Source: Cladopsammia gracilis (taxonomy: Eukaryota > Cnidaria > Anthozoa > Scleractinia > Dendrophylliidae). Taken from it: DNA of 64,000 bases. Under the pieces are notes generated by a model that did no database searches, had not been told where the DNA came from, and saw only the letters and a program-made list of their open reading frames with translations. A program made the translations under genes and the position numbers. Of this stretch, positions 10,369 through 20,744 are shown one piece after another; within the stretch, counting starts at the first letter, position 1; the number at the start of each line of letters is the position of its first letter. Location of the stretch: contig JAJGOT010000287.1 of NCBI GenBank assembly GCA_022457155.1, positions 341,501 through 405,500 of the forward strand. The letters are read 5' to 3'.

Positions 10369-11475
10369 TTCATTAACCGTTAAACGTTAACCGTTAAACG
10401 TTTTTACATGTAACAGCTGCCCGTTTAGAGATTTTGTTCAACTGTTTAATGTTTCAGCTATCCGTTTAATGATTTTGTTCAACCGATTAACGTTTTAAGG
10501 TTACAGTGTACCTTCAGATCGAAAATTTATTGAAATTTTTTTTTTGGCGTTAAAATAAAGTTTACAGAATGAACTTTCATCCAAAAAAAAATTATCGAAA
10601 AATAGTGAAAATTAACGGAGAAATGACGGTATAACTTTTGTGGGCGGAGTTTGTTTATTAAGCGATATGTTTTTTTAAGCGCCGTTTTCTCAAAGTTAAT
10701 TTTTCGCTTGTTGGGGACACTTTAAAGAGCTACAACTCAAAGGGAATTTGTTCGATTTTCCTTAAATTTGGACAGAAGCTAGGCTAACATATAATCAACA
10801 AAAACGTGTCGGCGAATTTCTTAATTCCGAAAACTTTTTCGTCAAGAGCCATTTCCGTACGATCATTCCAATTTTTTTTCTCCCCTTTTCGAAAATATTC
10901 TGTAACTTTTTACTGCAATTGAATATGGGAAATCGCCGACACGTTTTTTTAGCGCTTGGTGTCCGGAAACCCGAGAACAAATCAAATTAGCAAAATATAA
11001 TAATCGCTTTGAGTTATAGCGTTTTAAAGCTGATTCGGACGTTCGAATTTAGACGTCGTAAAAAATTCGACAATTCATTTTATTAGCAAATGGTTTCCAT
11101 ATTTAGATAGCCAGCTCTATAAGCTTTAATTTGATATCTGGGTTTAGGTATATTAAGTGTAATCTTAAGACGCTAGAGCTGTTATGCTGGAGACACCCCC
11201 GAAGGTACACTGTAACCTTAAGCCAACAGTTTTCTGATTCTGTTCAATCATTTAACGGTTTAAGCGAACCGTTTAAAATTTTGTTGCACTGTTTAACGTT
11301 TTAAGCTATCTGTTTTTGGACTTTGCTCAAGCGTTTAATACTTTTGGCTATCCATTTAAACGGTCATGGAGACCGTTTAAACGCTTGAATTAGCCGTTTA
11401 CTATCCGTTTACAATCCGTTTATTTTTACCCGTTTAACGGAAAAGCGTTAGTGTACGTTTTCCCATGAAAGGTCA
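10369..11475. repeat. Degenerate CCGTTTAACG repeat block split by a MITE
   Basis: Variants of ACCGTTTAACGTTTT in both orientations fill 10369-10494 and 11222-11475. The right edge (ACGTTTTCCCATGAAAGGTCACAT) resembles the terminal ACGTGTTTTCCTATGGAGGG of the foldback at 19706-19965. This suggests one repeat family with variable internal iterations. Confidence 0.65.
10499..11217. mobile_element. Complete TTAA-flanked MITE (GGTTACAGTGTACCTTC termini)
   Basis: GGTTACAGTGTACCTTC at 10499 and its inverted complement ending at 11217 are flanked directly by TTAA on both sides (10495-10498, 11218-11221). The element is 719 bp with no ORF of note. It also contains a hairpin built on ACGTGTCGGCGAATTT and its complement. 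TTAA duplications are produced by piggyBac-type (and Kolobok-type) transposases, so mobilisation in trans is likely. The insertion splits the CCGTTTAACG repeat block. Confidence 0.85.
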
Positions 11476-11481
11476 CATATT

Positions 11482-12195
11482 CCTTGACTGGTTGTAGCCG
11501 GTCCGCTGGATGTAGCTAGCGTTGGTTAATTTGGCATTGTTTTTGAACTTTAGTTCAATTAAATTGATATATTTTTTGACTGGTTGTAGCCTGCGTAGAC
11601 TAATTTCGCTGTTTCTGAACTTTAGTTCAACTCAATCAATACATTTTTTGACTTTTGTAGCCGGTCTGCTGGTTGCAGCCAGCGTAGGTTATTTTGGCTA
11701 TGTTTTCGAACTTTAGTTCAATTAAATTGACATATTTTGACTGGTTGTGGTCAGCGTCAGCTAATTTAGCTATACTTTGAGATTTAGTTCAACTCAATTA
11801 ATACATTTCACTGGTTGTAGCTGGTCCGCTGGTTGTGGCCAGCGTAGGCCCAATTTGCTAGGTTCCTGAACTTTAGTCCAATTAACTCTATGTATTTTTG
11901 TCTGGTTGTAGCCGGTCCACTGGTTGTAGCCAGCGTTGACCAAGTTTTGATTATGGCTTTGTCCCTAACTAAATTATTATGTGTGCTTTAGTCGGCTTGA
12001 ACCGGCGCGCTGGTCGTAGGCAGTGTAGGCTAATTTGGTTATGCTTTGACTCTATGTCAACTAAATTTATGAAATTTATACTTCTGCTCCGGTCGTCGCC
12101 GGTGCACAGCTTGTAGCCAGCGTAGGCTAATTCGTTACATTTTGACTCCTAGGTCAACTAAGTCTATATAGTATCCTGCACGCTGGTTGTTGCCA
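11482..12195 (+). repeat. Satellite array 2, same unit as array 1
   Basis: Roughly seven to eight diverged units carry GGTTGTAGCCGGTCCGCTGG / GTTGTAGCCAGCGTAGGCTA and a TTTAGTTCAATTAAAT spacer. Later units are progressively more diverged towards 12195. Confidence 0.85.
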
Positions 12196-12215
12196 GTATA
12201 AGTTAACCTTAAGAT

Positions 12216-12622
12216 TTTAGTTATAGCTTTTTGATTTTTTTTATCATATCTACCTCCCCCTACCCCCCACAAAACAATGTTGTACATACTCAAAAAGTGT
12301 CCCTGGTCTCTGAGCAACCCTTCTAAAGCACTGAACATAGAACGGAGGAGGGAGAGGAGGGCTTGGATAAATGTGATTTTTGACAGCATATTACACTAAC
12401 GGTTGCCTTGCGCGCGGTAACACAACTGTCTCAACGAGTTCTGTCCGAGATTGTCTATGATTTTGGATTACTATAACTCCGCGATAAAAAATGGGATCCA
12501 AATATTTTTTCGGCAGACATTGTACATGTTTAATACTTTGTGATAAAGCGTAAAAAAGCGAAATCCAGCAATTAGAACTAATCAATTGAGGTGTATTGGT
12601 GCGTGACAACTGTACATCGCTA
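12216..12622. other. Spacer left of the DIRS element
   Basis: Two minus-strand ORFs of 72-84 codons here have no recognisable motifs and were not accepted as genes. Confidence 0.4.
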
Positions 12623-12646
12623 ATTATACTTCAGAACAGTCGCCTC

Positions 12647-12784
12647 ATATAACAATGTGTAACCAACTTTATTTCGCTCTGAAATACAGCGCATTAAAAG
12701 CAAACTTGAATAATTAACATAATTAACATAATTCCAACACCCCATAAGTCCTTGCGCCATTCCACTCCAATTCGCCATTTTATT
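12647..12784 (+). repeat. DIRS left inverted terminal repeat
   Basis: These 138 bp are an exact inverted match to 17153-17290 in the bases compared. The gag ATG lies 15 bp inside its inner end. Confidence 0.95.
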
Positions 12785-12799
12785 TCGCTCTGAACAAAG

Positions 12800-13958
12800 A
12801 TGTCCGCTACATCGCGTGGTGATGACAATCCTTCGGATAATACAGCCATCTCACGTCAAGGAGCTGAGCCGAAGGAAGGGGAAGGTAATGCAAATCCTGT
12901 CTCTCTCGTTCAGCAGATTTTTAGTGATCCCGAAGCACTAAATTTGCTTCGGCAAGCTTTTAATAGTTCTTCACACGAAGATGGTGTCCACGGAGCGCCC
13001 AAGGCTCCAAGCTCAGTTACGAAATCAAACTCTGCCGGAGCGTTCAAGGCTCACTCGGCAAATGAAAATGACACCGCTACGTATACCCCGGCGACTAAAA
13101 GGCCAAGAGGGGCAGAAAACTACTCTGACGAGGTAGTTGTAATAGAGCCCGATGGTACAAACCCGGGCACTTCTCATCCAGCGGAAGAGGATGACGAAGA
13201 CGATGAACTTTGCCATAGCGCTCGCTGGCAAGCTAGTGAACAGTTATCGGCATTCTTAGGAACATTGCACAAGCCATTGTCTGCCTTTGAGAGGAAAGCA
13301 ATTGCTAAAAAGTACCCACGTCCAGATGTTGATTGTTTACACTCCCACTTTGGATAACTATCTCCCATCACTCTTGCCTGGCGTAAAAACTGTCGACAAG
13401 GACAATAAATTTTTGCAGGATCGTGTGTTAGACACCATGGGCCCGGTAGCCATGTTATTTGAGCATGTTTACAGCTTCCTTGCTGAAGCTAAGCCAGGTG
13501 AAAACGTGATCCTCAGTTATGAGCAGATGAAGGATCTTGGGGCAATCACATCAAATGCTATACGTCTACTGGGTAATGCCTCTGCACTTTTGTCAAAGGA
13601 GCGACGCAAGGCTGTCCTTAACAAAATCAATTCAATGGGAACTCTATCATCTCTTGCCCTCGAAGAGTTTCCACAAGCTGGCAAAAGTTTGTTTGGAGAG
13701 GGATTTGAAGCACCGATCAAGACCAGATCAGAGACAGCAAAGACCTTACTTTCAGCTGCTTCTGTGGGGCAGAATTCACGACCTGCTCAGTTTTTTCGAG
13801 GCCGCACCACCCCCTTCAGGAGACGAGGGAACCGCTGGGGTGGTGCCAGTCAAAGGTTTCCAAATGCCAGCAACTTCGGCCAGTTTCGGGGTTCATTCAG
13901 AGGCCGAGGCAGGGGTGCCAGAGGAGCCCTGCACCAAATCCCTCCAGCCACCCAGTAG
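12800..13958 (+). pseudogene. DIRS gag-like ORF (frameshifted)
   Basis: The start ATG at 12800 gives an acidic, Ser-rich N-terminus with the helix VSLVQQIFSDPEALNLLRQ and a DEDDE run. The segment ends at 13357 in frame 1, and the rest continues in the +1 frame (13287-13958). That part contains LGAITSNAIRLLGNASALLS and a C-terminal RGG/RGR-rich tail (FRGRTTPFRRRGNRWGG, GQFRGSFRGRGRGARG), a likely RNA-binding region. The frame change lies near 13335. Combined length is about 380 residues, as expected for DIRS gag-like proteins. It would coat element RNA. A polymorphism, sequencing indel or real decay could explain the frame change. Confidence 0.75.
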
Positions 13959-13984
13959 AGAGGCCTTCTCACTTACCACCAGGT

Positions 13985-15950
13985 ATGATGTTACATTTAA
14001 ATCCTTTAGCCATAAATCACCTCCCCTTAGCGGGACGCCTAAAACATTGCATTTCAAACTGGGTTGTTATAAGCAAAGACCCTTGGGTCTTGGAAACTGT
14101 TCAGGGGTTTCATCTGGACCTCGTGAGTACCCCGCACCAATTATCTGTCCCGCTGACAATTCCTCACACAAAGGAGAATATGGCCCTTATAGACCTAGAA
14201 ATACAACAAATGTTAGAGAAAGAAGCTATCCATGTGGTCCTCCCGGGAGAGTTACATCAGGGGTTTGTGAGTTCAATTTTTCTAGTCCCCAAAAAAGGGG
14301 GTGGTCAGAGGCCCGTAGTGAATCTCCGCCCCCTCAATCAGTTCATTCCTTACGAACATTTCAAAATGGAGGGGATTCATATGCTGAGGGATCTGTTAAG
14401 AAAAGGCGACTTTATGGTCACGATAGACCTGAAGGATGCCTATTTCACGGTGCCAGTATGGAAAAACCACCAAAAGTTTCCGAGGTTTGTTTGGAAAGAA
14501 ACAATGTACGAGTTTGCCTGCCTGCCCTTCGGGCTCGCAAGTGCTCCCAGAGTCTTCATGAAACTTATGAAGCCTGTAGTAGGCCTGTTACGACAACTGG
14601 GCATCAGACTGATAGTCTATTTAGACGACATGCTAATAATGGCTCAGTCCCAGGACGTTGCCCTCCAACATGCCTCAACTGCCCTAGATCTTTTGCAAGG
14701 GTTGGGCTTCATGATAAACTATATGAAGTCAGTCCTAGTCCCTTCCACACAGATGGAATTTCTAGGGTTTGTGGTAGACTCCCTCACCCTGTCCCTCGCA
14801 CTCCCTCGGGACAAAATCAGGAAAGTAAGAAAGGAGTGTCAGACCTTACTGGACTCACCACTAGTAACAGTGAGACAACTGGCCAAGTTACTGGGACACC
14901 TTACCTCTACCATTCAAGCTGTCTTTCCAGGGCCCCTCCACTTCCGCCACTTGCAAAGCGAGAAAAACAGGGCTTTAGTGCATTCTCAAACATACGACTC
15001 CGCTACTCCCCTTTGCCCTCAGGCCAAAGAGGAATTGGTTTGGTGGAGGGACAACCTGGAAGCATGGAATGGAAAAGCTCTGGTTTCAGGTTCTCCAGAC
15101 TTAGTAAACGAGACAGATGCCTCCCGACAAGGTTGGGGGGCATTTTGCAACGGAGTGTCCACAGGGGGTCAGTGGTCTCAAGGGGAATCCCTTTTCCACA
15201 TAAATTGTCTCGAACTTCTGGCTGGGGCATTTGCTGTCAAGACCTTTGTGAAAGGCAAAGTTCAAATGCGAGTCCGCTTGTTAATGGACAATTTGACTGC
15301 CGCCCATTACATAAACAAGATGGGGGGGGGGCACAAAATCCCCTGTTCTGGCACGTCTGGCATTAGATCTATGGGAGTGGTGCCTTCACCACAATATCCT
15401 CATCGAGGCTCAGTATTTACCAGGGGTACTAAATATCCGAGCAGACCGAGAATCTCGAGTATTTTTAGACCATCACGACTGGAAACTGGACCCCTTGTTG
15501 TTTGCGGAACTAAATCAGGTCTGGGGTCCCTTGGAGGTAGACCTGTTTGCCCCTCGGCTCTCAACTCAACTTCCACGGTTTTACAGTTGGAGACCAGACC
15601 CTCATTCAGAGGCAGTGGATGCATTTTCCCAGGACTGGGGCAAAGTGAGGGGATATGCATTCCCTCCCTTTGCTCTAGTAGGCCGCTGCCTCAGACAGTT
15701 ACTAGACCAGAGTGTGTCACACCTTGTTCTAGTCGCACCAGTCTGGCAGTCACAGCCATGGTACCCTCTGCTTTTCGAGTTGTGTGTAGCACCGCCCATT
15801 CTGTTCCCTCACTACCCGGGCCTGCTGACACGACAAGGGGAAGTCCACCCCTTGCTGAACCTTCAACTGGCAGGTTGGCTACTATCCGCCAATCATATTC
15901 AGAAGCAGGCATTTCACAGCCAGCTCAAACCCTACTTGTTGCAGCCTGGA
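13985..15950 (+). pseudogene. DIRS reverse transcriptase-RNase H
   Basis: RT motifs occur in order in one frame: FLVPKKGGGQRPVVNLRPLN, motif A VTIDLKDAYF (from 14417), motif B CLPFGLASAPRVF, motif C YLDDMLIM (14618), then EFLGFVVD. RNase H follows with NETDASRQGWGAF, NCLELLAGAFAV and LLMDNLTAAHYINK, carrying the acidic D-E-D residues. A run of ten G at 15322-15331 shifts the frame, and the domain continues in another frame (VDLFAPRLSTQLPRFYSWRPD, DAFSQDWG) to about 15950. A 609-residue ORF (13537-15366) in a third frame is an accidental shadow. The G-run shift may be a homopolymer error or a true inactivation. Confidence 0.9.
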
Positions 15951-16865
15951 GGGATGGAACATCCAAAGCCTATGCATCAGCTTGGCGAAGATGGGATAGC
16001 TGGTGTCGAGAACGGAAACTTAATTCGGTTCAAGCTTCTGTAGAGTCTATTTTAGAGTTCCTCACTTCTGAATTTAATCTTGGGAGAGCTTATAGGACTC
16101 TTAATGTTTACCGGTCTGCCATTTCTAGCACTCACCCTAAAATTGATTCAGTTAGGGTTGGGGAACACCCCTTAGTGGTCCAGCTGTTAAAGGGAGCATA
16201 CAATCTTAGACCGCCTTTACCTCGGTATTCTAGTACCTGGGATGTCAGCCTTGTTGTTTCTTTTATTGATGGTTTAGGGGTCAACGAGTCTCTCTCTCTT
16301 AAGGATTTATCCCAGAAGCTTGGTTTTCTCCTAGCCCTTACTGCATTGGAAAGGGTATCTGAAGTGGTTTCTCATGACCTTAGGTACAGGCGCTTTAAGG
16401 AGTGACCTTTGCGCTCCCAGATTTAACAAAGAAATCTCGAGCAGGCAAGGATCTCAAAACTTCGTTTCACGCTGGTTTTGAGGAAAATCCAAACCTTTGT
16501 GTGGTTAAGTGTCTTAAAGAGTATGAACGTCGCACTTCAGAATTCCGTCCCTAGACCCATCAAAAGCCAACAAGCTTTTATTATCATACATTCGCCCCCA
16601 CAAGCCCATTTCAGGTGCTTCCCTCAGTAGGTGGCTGAAGGAGATAATCTCTCGGGCAGGTATTGATACGAGTATTTTTAAAGCTCACTCAGTAAGAGGA
16701 GCGTCTGCATCAGCTGCCTATGAAAGGGGTGCTTCTCTGCAGGATATCTTAGATCTTGCTGATTGGTCAACCGACTCCACGTTCAGGCGTTTTTATTACA
16801 GGCCTAGACACAATTCTAGCATTACAAGGACATTGCTAAATGTGCAAAGTTTACCGATTCAGTGA
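15908..16865 (+). pseudogene. DIRS tyrosine recombinase
   Basis: The N-terminal core-binding domain starts at about QTLLVAAWRDGTSKAYASAW in the frame of the RT ORF, overlapping the end of RNase H. The first catalytic Arg lies in LTALERVSEVVSHDL (about 16345-16380). The frame changes near 16400 and again near 16548. It then gives AHSVRGASASAAY (HxxR), LADWS and FRRFYYRPRHN (Tyr nucleophile), ending at TGA 16863-16865. All catalytic positions are present, so the enzyme is complete apart from the two frame breaks. The ICR follows 25 bp later. Confidence 0.9.
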
Positions 16866-16890
16866 ACATGACCCACTTTAAAAAACACAG

Positions 16891-17002
16891 TGTTATATGA
16901 GGCGACTGTTCTGAAGTATAATCACAGATTATGCTAGGGCCGCTTGCGGCCTGCAGTATAAGATGGATTATACGAAGATAAAGGAGACGAATATAACAAT
17001 GT
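16891..17002 (-). repeat. DIRS internal complementary region
   Basis: 16891-16922 is the complement of the left end 12623-12654. 16925-17002 is the complement of the right end about 17279-17356, with one G/A mismatch. The two halves are joined by two bases. This region is thought to template the missing ends during circle formation in DIRS replication. Confidence 0.95.
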
Positions 17003-17152
17003 CCCTCCCGCCTCTCCCTTTTCTAGGACATATCCTTTTTGGGTCATGTTCATACCAGGTGCTTCTTATGTTTAATCCATTGCCTTCTTCTGTTTGCAAG
17101 TTCTTGATTTACAAGCATGTTGACCTTTCCTGCGGTCCATTTGTGTACGCTC

Positions 17153-17290
17153 AATAAAATGGCGAATTGGAGTGGAATGGCGCAAGGACTTATGGGGTGT
17201 TGGAATTATGTTAATTATGTTAATTATTCAAGTTTGCTTTTAATGCGCTGTATTTCAGAGCGAAATAAAGTTGGTTACACATTGTTATAT
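17153..17290 (-). repeat. DIRS right inverted terminal repeat
   Basis: Inverted copy of 12647-12784, followed by a 66-bp outer extension that is copied into the internal complementary region. Confidence 0.95.
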
Positions 17291-17356
17291 TCGTCTCCTT
17301 TATCTTCGTATAATCCATCTTATATTGCAGGCCGCAAGCGGCCCTAGCATAATCTG

Positions 17357-17735
17357 ATTGCGTGACAATAATATCAGCGTTATATCGCAGTTCTAAAAAT
17401 ACTTCAGTGCAATAAAATTCATTGTTCCAAATTGCTTCAAAAATCAATACGATCATTCAACATGAACCGACGAAGCGACAATGAAGTATCTTGAACACGT
17501 AGAAAGAAGAGAAAATTGCGTACATGTATTAAAGGCCAGAAATAAAAATCGAAGCCGAAGTGAAAGCACAGAGCCTTTAATGCCTAAATAACTAACATCT
17601 GTACGGTTTACAGCGAAGTCCAGTTTGATTTCATACAGTTCACAAAGACTTTGAATGAAAATTTAACGGTTCATAACGGTTCACGCAATATATTAAAGAA
17701 TTAATATCATACATATTTTTTTAATTTTTGTCAAC
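17357..17735. other. Spacer between the two DIRS elements
   Basis: No gene or structured repeat recognised. Confidence 0.4.
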
Positions 17736-18540
17736 ACAAAGAAAAGGAGCAAGAGGTGCTGCAGTTACGGAATGAACTTGCTGAGCTACAACGCGATCAG
17801 TGCGAACAGAAGGTGGTTCGACCACACCTTGAGAACAAAAAGCCTCATGCGTCCTCTCTGAGAGTCGACGATTTACGCGAAACAGCTTCCTTGACAAAGA
17901 AAGTGGATAGGAAGTTGTCAGCCTTGGGGTTAAAGGATGATGGCCTGGCTTCAAGCTCTGGAGACGACGACCAGCTTTCTTCGGAGGACGAGGATTCAGA
18001 GGCAGTTAGGAAGCAGCAGGCTAAGCATGAGAAGCTTTTAAAGTCCGGGAAAACCGCTAAAATAACATTGCGCATCCATCGCCCTCAAATTTGGCCTCAT
18101 AGCAAACTTAGTTTGTTATGTCAGTAAGAATATTTCATATGATGAACTGACTATAGAAGAGTTCACTGCCGGATATTGTTCTATTCTGCGTTCTTCGATT
18201 TCTGTTCCTCAGAAAGACGCGCATATCGCTCATTTATGCGGTCTAATGTATTTGGCCATTCAGCATGAGTGGTTTTCAGTCCGGGAATTTTATGCAGCAG
18301 TTTTGCTGGAGATTGAACAAGGTCATTTGCACTGGGGTGATTCGTTTGAGCATTTGAAACACCATTCTTTACGCGTCAAGAAACGTTCCGGGGTGGTACG
18401 TCCATCATCATCCACGCCTGTTGTCCTATTTTGTCGTGATTTTCAAAGACATCGTTGTAAGCTCACAAAGGATCATTATGGTACTATTCGTGGGGAGCGA
18501 AAATAGCTTCAGCACGTGTGTGAGGAAAACTGTGCTTTAT
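17736..18540 (+). pseudogene. Gag-like region with Cys/His motif
   Basis: Two open segments in different frames cover it: a coiled, charged N-terminus (LQLRNELAELQRDQCEQK; Ser/Asp/Glu run SSSGDDDQLSSEDEDSEA) and 18246-18506 with LCGLMYLAIQHEWFSVREFY. A conserved end follows: VLFCRDFQRHRCKLTKDHYG then RGERK. The C..C..H arrangement resembles the nucleic-acid-binding motif of DIRS-type gag proteins. Frame breaks near 18100 and 18510. Confidence 0.7.
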
Positions 18541-19266
18541 GATGTTCCAGAATTGGAACTACAAGGACACTTCGATCCTATAGCCACGTTAGACCGTTTT
18601 AGAATCTGCTCTGTTAAATGGATCTCCATAAACAGGATCGCTGATGGTGGGCACATCCCGGATGATCAATTGCCAACAGTGGATGAGATATCTAAGGGAA
18701 AAAAGAATGCATCTCCCTCTCTTTTCAGAGTTTGTGATCCAGACACCTTTGTTGCGGGTGAAATTCATCATCACGTTGGTTTCAATTGACAAGTACATTA
18801 CCCATTTTAAAGGTTGTTTTGCTGGGCAATCATATAACTCGGAATATCCGGTTTCCAGAATATTTCATAATCACGAATAGTGTAAAAAATTTACAGAGTT
18901 TGTTAATCGACCTATCGAGGATCATATCGAAACCGGCGCTGTTAGAGTCATTGGCAAAGTTTCTGATTCTGCCCCCCCCCCACTTTCGGTGATGCCCCTT
19001 ACTGTAGAGCCAAACAAGCCTCGTCTGTGTCATGACGAAAGATATTTAAATTGTTGGATTAAGGATACGCCGTTTTCCCTGGATTCCTTGCTGGATCTCA
19101 CACGTTATGTGGAGGAGGGACATTTTTAAACAAAACTTGATGATAAATCTGGTTATGATCATGTATCCTTGGATCCCCCCAGTCGCCAATTAGTAGGTTT
19201 TCAATGGGCGGGCTGGTGGTTCGTAAATAACGTTCTACCTTTTGGCTGGAAAACATCACCGTATAT

Positions 19267-19980
19267 ATATTAACAAAGAAAATGGCACCTCTTTCTCCTT
19301 ATCCTCAATGGAAATTCTCTTCGGCACGAACTCCTCCAAGACTGACATGATTACCAATAATTTAAACTGTACTCTGCTCTTTGCTAAATATTACCTCTAT
19401 ACCCAAAAACTAGCACAGAAAAACCTATCTTTAGAAGAATTTGTAGTTAAATTAAACTGTCGATCTCATTTAGAAAAATTCCCTCTGCAATCTAAAACAT
19501 AAGTATTATATAAATTAAAACATACTGTTAACTATTGAAGTTACCAAATAATTAGTGCAGTTTCAGACTATAAACAAAAATTGAAATTGCCAACGCCAAC
19601 CCAGTCTCGGAATGTCTAGTGTAGTGTATTGTTGTAACATCTTGTCAGGTATTCCTTTGTATTGTAACCTTTCAAATCGCTTGTTAAGTAAATATTTTGC
19701 ATAAATGTGACCCTCCATACGAAAACACGTCTTATCAAATATTGTAATTTAGTGAAACCGGGTTTCAAAAGGGTTTCCAAAGGGTTTCAAACCCCCTGAA
19801 ACCGGGTTTCCAAAGGGTTTCCAAAGGGTTTCCAACGTGTTTCCAACGGGTTTCCAAAGGGTTTCAAACCCTCCAAAACCGGGTTTCCAAAGGGTTTCTA
19901 AGTGACCTCAAACCCCCCAAAAAACGCTTTTGTTGATAAGACGTGTTTTCCTATGGAGGGTCACAAATAAAAAAAAAAAA
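19267..19980 (+). mobile_element. 5'-truncated L1/Tx1-like LINE inside the RT
   Basis: The insert is flanked by TCACCGTATAT (19256-19266 and 19981-19991) and ends in A(12) after AATA. Its 5' part encodes the last residues of a LINE ORF2 (LLFAKYYLYTQKLAQKNLSL then EEFVVKLNCRSHLEK), like the end of the LINE at 4948-5955. It inserted between the two halves of RT motif B, so it post-dates the DIRS-like element. The 3' UTR contains the foldback at 19706-19965. Confidence 0.85.
19706..19965. repeat. Foldback with GGGTTTCCAAA iterations
   Basis: Ends TGTGACCCTCCAT..ACGTCTTATCAA are inverted at 19933-19965. The interior is an approximately 12-bp repeat of GGGTTTCCAAAG with inverted CCGGGTTT blocks. 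It is either a MITE captured in the LINE tail or a family-specific 3' UTR. Confidence 0.75.
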
Positions 19981-20549
19981 TCACCGTATATTTATCATTC
20001 ACTTGGATTGGTTGCATCACAAACTCTTCGTTGCTCTGGAGTTCCATGTTCACAATACATCGATGACCGGCACTTAGGCCAACTCAGGCGAGCCATTCCA
20101 TCACATGCTATCCAACTATGCCCAACTACCCTATGTCCTGTTCAAGACGATTGCATCCAGTTGGCTTCAAATGCTTGTTACGTGGCTATTCGAATTTTGA
20201 CCTCGTTGGGGTATTATTTAAATCTTCCCAAGTCAGTCCTTGTTCCAACACAGTCGCTGATATTCCTTGGTCTTCAGTGCGATTCTCAGTTGAGAGCATT
20301 CTCTCTCCCGCCCCCCAAATTGCAGAAGTTTGCGGCGTTGAGAGAGACGATTCTTCAACAGCGAGAAATTCCCCTTGTTACCTTGCAAAGATTGACGGGC
20401 AAGTGTATCTCATTCATGCTTGTAGTCCTGGCGGCAAAGTTGTTTACGGGAGAAATGTCAATTGTGATCTCGAAAGCTTCCAAGAACAAACGGCCAATCA
20501 GAGTTAGTGGTCCTTTACAAGAAGAAATCATGTACTGGCGCTTCTTAGT

Positions 20550-20744
20550 TTTAAGTCTGGCTCTGCCATTACCTTAGCACTGACAGGTGCAAATTTGGCG
20601 GATATCATGAGCCATGTTGGCTGGGGGAGGGAACACACTGCTCGCTACTATATGCAGCTGGCAAAAGTTGTTCAGTTTGACAGTGTAAGTTCTCGTTTAG
20701 CCAATGCTGTAGATAGTCACCACACAACTGCTGAATTGACTTAA
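20550..20744 (+). pseudogene. Tyrosine recombinase C-terminal 64 residues
   Basis: The segment reads LTGANLADIMSHVGWGREHT, then ARYYMQLAKVV, the box II / Tyr region of a tyrosine recombinase, ending at TAA 20742-20744. It is joined to the RT thumb by deletion of everything between. Confidence 0.75.

Larger units (their letters stand above)
12623..17356 (+). mobile_element. Structurally complete DIRS-like retrotransposon
   Basis: The element has the DIRS-1 architecture. It has 138-bp inverted terminal repeats (12647-12784 and 17153-17290) with unequal outer extensions (12623-12646 on the left, 17291-17356 on the right). An internal complementary region at 16891-17002 joins the complements of both ends. 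Between the repeats lie gag-like, RT-RNase H and tyrosine-recombinase coding regions in order. DIRS elements replicate through a circular intermediate and integrate by tyrosine recombination without target duplication, and none is visible. The repeats match at every base I compared, which points to a young insertion, but at least four frame changes interrupt the coding regions. Confidence 0.93.
18890..20575 (+). pseudogene. Reverse transcriptase split by a LINE insertion
   Basis: Upstream half: PNKPRLCHDERYLNCWIKD, motif A region TKLDDKSGYDHV and motif B VLPFGWKTSPYIY, where it is cut at 19266. Downstream half resumes at 19981 with the duplicated TSPYIYHSLGL, then motif C SQYIDDRHLGQL and SLGYYLNLPKSVLVPTQ, and runs into the recombinase tail. 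A TAA and frame changes lie upstream of motif A. It is clearly non-functional. The thumb region (LTGKCISFML) is still readable. Confidence 0.85.
17736..20744 (+). mobile_element. Second, deleted DIRS/Ngaro-like element with nested LINE
   Basis: This degenerate YR retroelement belongs to a different family from the element at 12.6 kb. It has a gag-like region with a Cys/His motif, then RT motifs, then directly the last 65 codons of a tyrosine recombinase. RNase H and most of the recombinase are missing, so there is an internal deletion at about 20550. A LINE inserted at 19267 splits the RT. Terminal repeats were not identified. Confidence 0.8.

Noticed and set aside
13537..15366. 609-codon ORF, the second longest in the window
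   Set aside because: It overlaps the DIRS gag end and RT in a different frame and shows no domain. The RT motifs lie in the 13985 frame.
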